Shown piece after piece: positions 1-6,317 of a stretch of DNA of 8,461 nucleotides. Positions within the stretch are counted from its first letter, which is position 1. Every line of letters starts with the position of its first letter. The position numbers were made by a program, and so were the translations under genes. The notes beneath the pieces are model-generated. The model did no database searches. It was not told the origin of the DNA and saw only the letters and a list, made by a program, of their open reading frames with translations. The DNA is from Patescibacteria group bacterium (GTDB taxonomy: Bacteria > Patescibacteriota > Patescibacteriia > 2-12-FULL-60-25). The stretch lies in assembly GCA_018817245.1 (NCBI GenBank), contig JAHIUG010000104.1:1-8461 (forward strand), written 5' to 3'.

Positions 1-7
1 AGACAGT

Positions 8-37
8 TGGACAATATAGCCACAATTAAGATATAAT
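8..37 (+). promoter_or_regulatory. Sigma70-type promoter of the tRNA-Glu gene
   Basis: A perfect -10 hexamer TATAAT lies at 32-37. A -35-like TGGACA lies at 8-13, giving an 18-bp spacer; TTGGAC at 7-12 with a 19-bp spacer is the alternative. Transcription would begin around 43-45, some 8-10 bases before the mature tRNA 5' end at 53. The same transcript could run on into the portal-like gene, for which I see no separate promoter. Confidence 0.7.
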
Positions 38-52
38 CTTCTCGTTTGTTGC

Positions 53-129
53 GCCGCGTTCGTCTAGTGGCCTAGGACATCGGGTTTTCATCCCGAAAAT
101 CACGGGTTCGACTCCCGTACGCGGTACCA
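53..129 (+). tRNA. tRNA-Glu (anticodon UUC), CCA encoded
   Basis: The full cloverleaf folds by eye. The 7-bp acceptor stem pairs 53-59 with 119-125 and its outermost pair is a G-U wobble. The D-arm is 62-78. The anticodon stem is 80-84 with 92-96, around the loop TTTTCAT with anticodon TTC at 87-89. The variable loop has five bases (97-101). The T-arm is 102-118 with loop TTCGACT. The discriminator base is A126 and CCA is encoded at 127-129. The D-arm sequence is of the usual bacterial tRNA-Glu type. The gene charges glutamate and reads GAA/GAG codons. A phage-derived reading frame follows immediately, so the 3' half is a likely integration target (inference). Confidence 0.95.
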
Positions 130-130
130 A
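102..130 (+). other. Putative integration boundary (att-like) at tRNA-Glu 3' end
   Basis: The T-arm, the 3' acceptor strand and CCA form the classical target for tyrosine recombinases of phages and integrative elements. Here the portal-like reading frame becomes recognisable exactly where the tRNA ends. Codons at 128-145 read Q-A-K-W-L-R in frame with the portal ATG, and there is a stop at 65-67 inside the tRNA. I find no second copy of this tRNA end in the window and no integrase gene, so the other end of any element lies outside. The boundary role is inference. Confidence 0.35.
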
Positions 131-145
131 GCGAAATGGCTCAGA

Positions 146-1885
146 ATGTACAGACTTTACAGAGCATATCAACACAAGCAGAACTACGCTTACAATACCC
201 GCTTAATGCCGCCGATTGCTTTCGAAATCGTTAAAACGGTTGTCTCACGTCTGGCAACAGCTAAGCGCAAAACCCGAGTGATTCCCCGAGACAAACAAGA
301 TGTAGAGTCCAAATCCATATCCTCATGGGATGATCTGGTGAATTATGACTTCGATATTATCGAGTTAGCCAAGAAACTCCCCAATTGGATTGAATCTTCA
401 GTGTTGTATGGAAATGGAATAGTAAAGTTAGCCTGGAAAGTCCAAAGCAGGAAAAAATCAGACGGCACATTCAAAACGCTGTATGACGATCCAACGATGA
501 TTCTCTGTGACTTGTGGGATTTTCTACCAGCTCCGGAAACAGAAGACCTTCAGGATGGTTGCCCTTGGCTTATTCACCGGATAGTTAAGACAAAAGAAAA
601 AATCACTAAGGAAGAAGAAAACCGAGGCGAGGATAACATTTATAAAAATATTGAATTTTGCGAACCTAAGAATGTGGAAGACTGGAAAAAAGAACGCTAT
701 GAGATCAATGCAAAGAAAATGTCGCAGATTGATGGCGATATCAAAAAAGCTGATACGGGAGAACAAAAAGTCCTACCAGTTAAAAACGACCAAGAAAAGC
801 AATTAGAGTTATGGGAATGCTGGGACTACGAAGAAGACGAATTGGTGGTTATAGCTAACGGCGAAGTGGTAATTAGAGATGATGAAAATCCTTATCTGGA
901 TATTAACAATGGGCATATTTATGTAGACCTCCCCGATATGTCACTGCTGTGGGAGTTCTGGGCAACAGGTCATGTTGAGCCAGTTGAAAGCACAATTATG
1001 GAGATTGCTGATCTTCGCAACCAACGAATGGATGATGTGATATTGATGCTTGATCCAGTGGTCAAAATTCGTAAAGACACTGGAATAACTAAAAATGACA
1101 TCATCTTCTCGCCAGGTGCCGTGTGGGAACTCAGGAAAATGGATGATGTGGTGATCGAACGGCCGCCAGAAATCAGCTTAATGGGACTTAATGAAGACAA
1201 ACTCCTCAGGGACGAGATCTCCAGAACTTTAGCGTTAGGCGAGTATCTGCAGGGTCTCCCAAGGTCATCGAGTGAACCACTTGGCAAAGTAGCAATGCTG
1301 TTGGGTCAAAGTAATTTGCGATTAAGCATAAACGCTCAAAATATTTCCAATGCCTTGACGACAGTGGCCAATATCCTTATTCAACTGAATCGTGAGTTCT
1401 TAAGTGAGGACAAACTGTACCGCATCGTAGGTAACAGTGTGAACTTCAAGGAATTCAAATCAGAGGATAAGAAAGTCCACGTAGATGCAATTGTTGAAGT
1501 CGAACCAGTGATTCCGCCTGATAAACAAGCACGTCTAAATCAGATCTTACTTTTATATGACAAGTTTATCGCACAGGACAAGCCAGATCCAAACAACCCA
1601 GCAGATATCAAACGATGGCTCATTCGCAAACGAGCTCTGCAGAAAATGGTTTTAGAAGAACTAGATCTGGATCAATATGTCAACATCTTGCTTGGTCCAG
1701 AAATACCGGAAAAACAGGAAGAAACTGTTGAAGTGCCTCCAAAAGAGGAAGTGGTCGCCCCTGTGTCGCCTCCTAACGGCACTTTGCCTGCAAATACGGC
1801 CAATGAGTCACCTCTAGCGAATAAAAACAAAATTCGGGAGCTAGTGGGGAAAATTCCAGGTTTAGGAAAAATGCTCACAAATTAG
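146..1885 (+). CDS. Phage portal protein, N-terminally truncated
   Basis: The product resembles double-stranded DNA phage portal proteins, the dodecameric ring through which terminase packages DNA and to which the tail attaches. The clearest signature is residues 275-308, with GHVEPVE, then a helix containing DLRNQRMDDV, then LDPVVKIRK. This is the stem/wing pattern of P22-like and other portals (G.x.P..., LRNQR.D). A second is around 355-372 (DEISRTLALGEYLQGL), the usual region after the wing. The N-terminal RLYRAYQ, PPIAFEIVKTVVSRL and the C-terminal Pro/Glu-rich tail also fit. Residues 150-220 are charged and low in hydrophobics, and 520-555 form a flexible Pro-rich segment. The first ATG is at 146, but portal-like codons (QAKWLR) precede it in frame back to the tRNA end, and the usual N-terminal segment before W..RLYR is absent. 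No capsid or terminase gene follows, so this is probably a remnant. No promoter or Shine-Dalgarno is visible. I am confident of the family and less sure whether it is expressed. Confidence 0.8.
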   Translation: MYRLYRAYQHKQNYAYNTRLMPPIAFEIVKTVVSRLATAKRKTRVIPRDKQDVESKSISSWDDLVNYDFDIIELAKKLPNWIESSVLYGNGIVKLAWKVQSRKKSDGTFKTLYDDPTMILCDLWDFLPAPETEDLQDGCPWLIHRIVKTKEKITKEEENRGEDNIYKNIEFCEPKNVEDWKKERYEINAKKMSQIDGDIKKADTGEQKVLPVKNDQEKQLELWECWDYEEDELVVIANGEVVIRDDENPYLDINNGHIYVDLPDMSLLWEFWATGHVEPVESTIMEIADLRNQRMDDVILMLDPVVKIRKDTGITKNDIIFSPGAVWELRKMDDVVIERPPEISLMGLNEDKLLRDEISRTLALGEYLQGLPRSSSEPLGKVAMLLGQSNLRLSINAQNISNALTTVANILIQLNREFLSEDKLYRIVGNSVNFKEFKSEDKKVHVDAIVEVEPVIPPDKQARLNQILLLYDKFIAQDKPDPNNPADIKRWLIRKRALQKMVLEELDLDQYVNILLGPEIPEKQEETVEVPPKEEVVAPVSPPNGTLPANTANESPLANKNKIRELVGKIPGLGKMLTN

Positions 1886-1895
1886 GTATTAGCTT

Positions 1896-1923
1896 TTGAT
1901 TTCTTGTCATGAGTGAATATAAT
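1896..1923 (+). promoter_or_regulatory. Promoter for the membrane protein / HEPN pair
   Basis: TTGATT at 1896-1901 and a perfect TATAAT at 1918-1923 are separated by 16 bp. The predicted start point is about 1930, at or next to the ATG at 1931, so the mRNA would be leaderless or nearly so. The upstream gene ends only 10 bases before the -35, so this promoter gives the pair expression independent of the portal remnant. Confidence 0.5.
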
Positions 1924-1930
1924 TGAAAGC

Positions 1931-2182
1931 ATGAAGGTAAGAAAAGTAAAACTCTCGATAGCATTGCTCTTTACAATATTGTCTGCGGTCGCAGGCATAG
2001 TCGTTGGCTATCAACTTAGAAGTGATTCTATGCCGACTAATTGTGCAGAACTTGGTGCAGCTTATCTTGAAGTTGGCAAAAATGAGCTGGGGATAACTGA
2101 CTTCGGATCAGATGAATGGATAAGGTTAATTGATGACGAAACGAAGTTTACAAATGATTGTTACGAAAGCCTAAATAAATAG
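1931..2182 (+). CDS. Small single-pass membrane protein
   Basis: I do not recognise the family. From ATG 1931 the protein has 83 residues: a basic start (MKVRKVK), one hydrophobic segment of about 20 residues rich in Ala/Gly/Val/Leu, then an acidic soluble tail of about 50 residues. The basic N-terminus predicts a cytoplasmic N-terminus and an outward-facing tail. A cleaved signal peptide is possible, but no clear cleavage motif is seen. The tail has two cysteines, in PTNCAEL and NDCYESL, which could form a disulfide if exported. A GTG at 1913 would add six residues. I prefer ATG 1931 because a TATAAT sits at 1918-1923, inside that extension. The stop is one base from the next ATG, so the two genes are almost certainly cotranscribed and translationally coupled. 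A role as membrane partner or inhibitor of the HEPN protein is speculation. Confidence 0.65.
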   Translation: MKVRKVKLSIALLFTILSAVAGIVVGYQLRSDSMPTNCAELGAAYLEVGKNELGITDFGSDEWIRLIDDETKFTNDCYESLNK

Positions 2183-2183
2183 C

Positions 2184-3746
2184 ATGGATAAAATAACCCT
2201 CTCCTTCCAGACAATCTCTATGCTAATCAACTCAGGAGAGTCAAAAAAAGCTCTTGAAAGATTGGCTGAATTCGAAAAAGAAAACTCTGATGACAAGAGG
2301 CTGATATTTTATAAGCCTGGTTTTCTAATTGATATAGGAAATGACCTCAGAGATGTAAAAGTCATTGGTGAAGGTATCAATATTGGAGAGCAAACATTAT
2401 TAAAAACAAACAATAACAAGACAAAGGCTTATCTCCACTACTGTCTGGCAAATGGGTATACAAGTTTGTATCAACTTACAGAGACAATGGGTGGCATTGC
2501 AGACCGAACCATACCTCAAAGCGAGAACCTTTCACAAGCTAAAAACCACTTATTGCAGGCTACAGATATTGAAATTGATGATCCAAACTTGGAAGTGCAA
2601 TTGTTAGTTAACTTGGGTAACAGTTTAGACACGCTAGGTAGAGGAATTGAAGCAATTCACGCTTATAACAAGGCTCTCCGTTTGAGTAAAAACTTTCCGA
2701 TGGCAGTAGTTAACAGAGCTAAAGCACTTCGAGCATTTGCCGAGATCTCTGACAAACATAGACCTTCGATATATATTACGGCTTACCAGGATATTAAGTC
2801 GGTTCTAGACAATCCAAAACTAGTACAGGTTGGTGGTCCTGAAGCGAAAAAAGCATTCGAGCGTGAACTTGCTTACATTGAGTCTCGCTTCCAAGACAAA
2901 TCCTTGCTCAAGAAAAATATCAAACATCCCCGTTACAAAACAAAGGGGCTTACTAAATTTGAAAAATACTACTTAGATTTCTGCAGTCAGGAAAGGCTGT
3001 TTCTAAACTTCCATATTCACGATGATCACTGCGAGGCCGCCATAGAGGATCCGGTCTTTATCAGACTAATCACGAAAGTTGATGACAATGATACGTTCTA
3101 CAACTTTGCAAAGCAGCTCAACCAGATTAAAGAAGATTATGCTGTAGCCAGGTTAAATCTCGTTCAATCCCAATACAAGCAAAAGGCATTCAACAACATT
3201 AGCAAGAGAACCTCTTATGTTTATGCCTTGGACTATTCACAATTTAACCTCTATCTCGGTTTGTTAAAGTCAGCGTTTAAAGATGCGTTCAATATTTTAG
3301 ATAAGATAGCGGTATTTATTAACGATTACTACGACTTAGGGCTCAAAGAAAATAATATCTATTTCACCACGACTTCGGTCTGGGAAAATAAAGGTGTTAT
3401 TAGGAAAGAAGTACTCAACTCAGAAAATTTAAGTCTTTATGCTTTATATGATGTTTATCGGGACTTTAAATCAAACAGGTATCAAAAAATTAAGCAGATA
3501 AGAAATGCACTCACCCACAGAAGACTAATTGTTTTTGACTCTTCAATTACTAGCGCAGATGACAATGTAGACAAGCATAATATTGACTCTGACACTTTTT
3601 TTCAGGAAACAGTAGATCTCATGCGTCTAACCAAGGCAACAATCATTTACCTGATCAATTTTGTAAACACTGAGGAAGAAAAGAAAAAGAAGGCAAACGG
3701 AAAACCGATCTTTGATATGTATGCTGACACTTCTCAGTTTCTGTAA
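2184..3746 (+). CDS. TPR protein with C-terminal LA2681-type HEPN domain (putative RNase)
   Basis: The 520-aa product has a helical repeat N-terminal half and a HEPN C-terminal half. A good TPR unit lies at about 138-172 (VNLGNSLDTLGRGIEAIHAYNKALRL) and is followed by NFPMAVVNRAKALRAFA. Weaker repeats lie at 5-35 and 80-130. The C-terminal region, about 340-495, is all helix. It carries R440-N-A-L-T-H445, the Rx4H motif used for RNA cleavage in HEPN nucleases, followed by a long hydrophobic helix (MRLTKATIIYLINFV). This TPR plus HEPN arrangement matches the LA2681-like HEPN family, which comparative genomics places among abortive-infection or toxin-like RNases. The assignment rests on memory of that family, not a search. 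The gene starts one base after the membrane protein and has no Shine-Dalgarno of its own. It ends with a Lys-rich stretch and no terminator. The likely job is inferred: a TPR-sensed ribonuclease that stops growth or phage replication. Confidence 0.75.
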   Translation: MDKITLSFQTISMLINSGESKKALERLAEFEKENSDDKRLIFYKPGFLIDIGNDLRDVKVIGEGINIGEQTLLKTNNNKTKAYLHYCLANGYTSLYQLTETMGGIADRTIPQSENLSQAKNHLLQATDIEIDDPNLEVQLLVNLGNSLDTLGRGIEAIHAYNKALRLSKNFPMAVVNRAKALRAFAEISDKHRPSIYITAYQDIKSVLDNPKLVQVGGPEAKKAFERELAYIESRFQDKSLLKKNIKHPRYKTKGLTKFEKYYLDFCSQERLFLNFHIHDDHCEAAIEDPVFIRLITKVDDNDTFYNFAKQLNQIKEDYAVARLNLVQSQYKQKAFNNISKRTSYVYALDYSQFNLYLGLLKSAFKDAFNILDKIAVFINDYYDLGLKENNIYFTTTSVWENKGVIRKEVLNSENLSLYALYDVYRDFKSNRYQKIKQIRNALTHRRLIVFDSSITSADDNVDKHNIDSDTFFQETVDLMRLTKATIIYLINFVNTEEEKKKKANGKPIFDMYADTSQFL

Positions 3747-3767
3747 GACTTTTCCGCAGATTTTTTA

Positions 3768-3773
3768 TATAAT
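3768..3773 (+). promoter_or_regulatory. Candidate -10 element for the VWA-MoxR cassette
   Basis: TATAAT at 3768-3773, within TTTTTTATATAAT, sits 11 bases before the ATG at 3785. No convincing -35 is found at the right distance (AAGACT at 3745-3750). If used, the leader would be about five bases and the cassette would have its own promoter in the 38-bp gap after the HEPN gene. Confidence 0.35.
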
Positions 3774-3784
3774 CAAAGCAATCT

Positions 3785-5884
3785 ATGGAACAAAAAGCTG
3801 ATCATATTATGGAGAGAGAAACACCTACAACATTACACGCACTACGCAAAGATAGCCAAACAGAAATTTTGGGTCATTTTTCTCCTGACGAGCAACAGGA
3901 TATTCAACACAAACAACAAATCCTCTCCTCACTCGCTTACTTCATTGGTAAAGACTTTCAAATTCCTGTAGAGCTAAATAAACCTGGCGCTGGTTGGCAT
4001 TGGGATTTTGGTAAAAATATCATCCGGATTGACCCACAGGATTTACTCAAAAAAGACATGGATTACTTGCGCTTTGTTATATCTCACGAGGGCGGTCATA
4101 GGCGAGTCTCAAGAACTGAAGATATTCCTACAGAAACGTGGCGACAGCCAGGCTTTTCCTTCATGATGAACGCCATTGAAGATCCAAGAACAAATAATTT
4201 TGTGGCAGAAGCATATCCCCGCTTCCGTGATCAAATGGATATTGCTTATCAGGAAGATTTAGATTTTGAAGGCAAGGCAAAAGAAAAAGCCCATGATGAA
4301 CTAGGCTATACACCCAGATTTATGCAGGCTGGTTTTGAATATATTCGTCAATGGTATAGAGAAACCCAAGGGGAAGAACTGGGTGCGTTGAGCGAAGATC
4401 TCCCCGAAGAAGTGAAGACCGTGGTCAAAAAGACTTTAGAGAGTGCCAGGGACTCCTGGCTACGTTATCCTTCCAAGCAGGAAGCTGACGACAGTGAAGA
4501 ATTAACCAGGAAATATGCCAATGTAAGTTATGAGATTAATCGAGATGAAGTGTGGCCAGAATTTCAGAAACTGGTTGAGGAGGATATGCAGGATCAGGAA
4601 ATGCAGGAGTTTATGAAAGATATGCAAGACGACGGCGAAGGTGAGGGTCAGCAAGGACTCCCGCAGGAACTTTCAGATTCTCTTACAGAAGATGAGCAAA
4701 AAGAATTGGAAGAAGCGATAGAAAATGCCCAGCAAGGAAATCAAGCCGGTCAGGAAGGTACTGGCCAACCAAGGGCAATTGATCTTGACTCTCTTTCTGA
4801 AGGCCTTAAACAAAAAATCAAGGATTATATTGATTCTCTACCAGAAGATGTTAAGCGAGAGTTAGCAGAGAAAGCACAGCAAGCCCTGCAAGACTTTGAG
4901 CGTGAAGTAAATGAAGAATTCGAAGGGAAGTTATCAGATAATCCGGAAAAACTAGCTCAGCGCGGTGAAACTACCGAAAGTCAAAAAAGAGAGTCAAGAC
5001 AGGATTCAGAAGATGAAAGTGAAGCTGAAAACCGCCCAGAGCAAACTGCTGACCAAAAACGATTTAAAGACTTGATAGAAAAAGCCTTGCTTGGTGATGA
5101 AAATACTTATGAAGAATATCGCCGCGATGTACTTCCATTGATTGACACTCTCGAGTCAGACTTGCGAGAAATTTTTGTTGCCAGAAGGTCTCAAAAATGG
5201 CAAACAGGGTATAAGTCAGGGAAGCGCATTGATATCAAGCGAAGAATGCAGGAAAAAGCTCTGGGGATTTCTGCTGTCGAAAGTAGGGCTTGGCAAAAAA
5301 GAGAAATTCCTCAAGAAAAAGATTATGCCATTAGTTTGTTGGTGGATTTATCCGGTTCAATGCAAGGGCAAAAAATTCGTGAGACGTTCAAGGCAGCAGT
5401 CGTTCTAGCTGAAGTACTCAATAGGCTTTCAATTAATACTGAAATTCTTGGTTTTAACGATAGACTTTATGAGTATCAACCCTTTGGTCACGACATGGGT
5501 CGTGAAGTTCGAGAGCATATGGGTGGAATGTTACAAGAGGTAAATTCAGAGGCAGCCAGGTACAACGACGACGGTTGGGCTGTTCAGCAAGCATCGGAGC
5601 GTCTCGCTCGCCAAAAAGCAACGGAGAAGTTCCTGTTTGTCCTTTCCGATGGGTTGCCAGAAGAATCAAGTGTTCACTCTGGATCGCAATACGAACTTGG
5701 TAGAACGGTTAACCAGATAATGGAAAGTACAGATCAAAAACTAATTGGTTTAGGGATTGGTCCCGGCACTGACCACGTTGGACGATATTACCCAAACAGT
5801 GTCGCGAACATTGGAGTGAGGGAAATGTCAGACAAGTTAGCAGATATTATCAGGGAGGTAGTCGCCAATTACGATACATTTTAG
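3785..5884 (+). CDS. HExxH metallopeptidase-like plus VWA (MIDAS) domain protein, CobT/NorD-like
   Basis: Three parts are visible in the 699-aa product. The N-terminal ~250 residues contain VISHEGGHRR at 98-107, an HExxH zinc-binding motif (H101, E102, H105), followed by MNAIEDPRTNNF at 128-139. The latter resembles the LEDARIE-type motif after the degenerate zincin region in CobT/NorD-like VWA proteins and could supply the third ligand (E132 or D133). Residues about 250-425 are a very acidic Gln/Glu/Asp-rich linker. Residues about 445-490 are basic (RRSQKW, GKRIDIKRRM), as in CobT-like proteins just ahead of the VWA. The VWA domain spans about 510-699, with MIDAS motif DLSGSM at 521-526, a likely metal-loop region around 594-597 and LSDGLPEE at 620-627. 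VWA proteins of this class are obligate partners of MoxR AAA+ ATPases, and one is encoded 434 bases downstream. No signal peptide is seen, so it is cytoplasmic. Start 3785 has no Shine-Dalgarno; ATG 3809 is an alternative. There are no cysteines. Whether it is an active protease is untested. Confidence 0.85.
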   Translation: MEQKADHIMERETPTTLHALRKDSQTEILGHFSPDEQQDIQHKQQILSSLAYFIGKDFQIPVELNKPGAGWHWDFGKNIIRIDPQDLLKKDMDYLRFVISHEGGHRRVSRTEDIPTETWRQPGFSFMMNAIEDPRTNNFVAEAYPRFRDQMDIAYQEDLDFEGKAKEKAHDELGYTPRFMQAGFEYIRQWYRETQGEELGALSEDLPEEVKTVVKKTLESARDSWLRYPSKQEADDSEELTRKYANVSYEINRDEVWPEFQKLVEEDMQDQEMQEFMKDMQDDGEGEGQQGLPQELSDSLTEDEQKELEEAIENAQQGNQAGQEGTGQPRAIDLDSLSEGLKQKIKDYIDSLPEDVKRELAEKAQQALQDFEREVNEEFEGKLSDNPEKLAQRGETTESQKRESRQDSEDESEAENRPEQTADQKRFKDLIEKALLGDENTYEEYRRDVLPLIDTLESDLREIFVARRSQKWQTGYKSGKRIDIKRRMQEKALGISAVESRAWQKREIPQEKDYAISLLVDLSGSMQGQKIRETFKAAVVLAEVLNRLSINTEILGFNDRLYEYQPFGHDMGREVREHMGGMLQEVNSEAARYNDDGWAVQQASERLARQKATEKFLFVLSDGLPEESSVHSGSQYELGRTVNQIMESTDQKLIGLGIGPGTDHVGRYYPNSVANIGVREMSDKLADIIREVVANYDTF

Positions 5885-5901
5885 TATACTATACATAGCA
5901 T

Positions 5902-6309
5902 ATGACAAATACATTTGAAGATTTTCTAAAATACGCTAATTCTCAAAAAGAAATCTCTTTGGTGATTGCTAAAGACGATGACGAACTTGAGAGTTTCACA
6001 AAAAAATTGAGTGAAGCTGAATTTAGGCAGGCGGTTGATACATCTGACTTATTTAAACACATTACAAAGGCTTCGAAAACTTTCGTTGCTGTTAAAGACG
6101 CTTTATCCAAAGATTTATATGATTTTGCAGTACAATACCCGACTGGTCAGATAGAGATTTACGATAAGTTTAATCTCAAATCCCAGACAGTAGTCCCCGT
6201 ATACAAAGATGTTTCAGTTACATATGTATTAACCAAGGATGCCATTAATAAGACCCAAGAATCTGGTTTCAGGATTCTTGAAATAGCAGGTATAACTTAT
6301 CAGAGCTGA
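5902..6309 (+). CDS. Unrecognised 135-aa protein of the VWA-MoxR cassette
   Basis: I do not recognise this family. The protein is soluble with no membrane segment or signal. It looks alpha/beta: N-terminal helices (TFEDFLKYANSQ, DELESFTKKLSEAEFRQAV) and then several short strands in the C-terminal half (GQIEIYDKF, QTVVPVYKDVSVTYVLTK, FRILEIAGITY). It is rich in Lys, Asp and Glu and has no cysteine and no obvious catalytic motif. It sits 17 bp after the VWA gene and 8 bp before the MoxR gene, so it is very probably cotranscribed and a component of the same complex. A TATACT at 5885-5890 just ahead of the ATG could be a weak internal -10. A role as adaptor, inhibitor or substrate is speculation from position. 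Confidence 0.7.
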   Translation: MTNTFEDFLKYANSQKEISLVIAKDDDELESFTKKLSEAEFRQAVDTSDLFKHITKASKTFVAVKDALSKDLYDFAVQYPTGQIEIYDKFNLKSQTVVPVYKDVSVTYVLTKDAINKTQESGFRILEIAGITYQS

Positions 6310-6317
6310 AAAAAACT

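Noticed and set aside
524..1878. Minus-strand open frames opposite the portal gene (524-766, 970-1287, 1672-1878)
   Set aside because: They lie wholly inside the better-supported portal frame, have low-complexity Ser/Phe-rich translations, and match no family I know.
5142..5669. Open frames inside the VWA gene on both strands
   Set aside because: They overlap the conserved VWA domain coding region and are shadows of it.
6307..6309. UGA read as glycine or tryptophan (alternative code)
   Set aside because: UGA ends two genes at sensible places and no in-frame UGA interrupts any gene; tryptophan is encoded by TGG.
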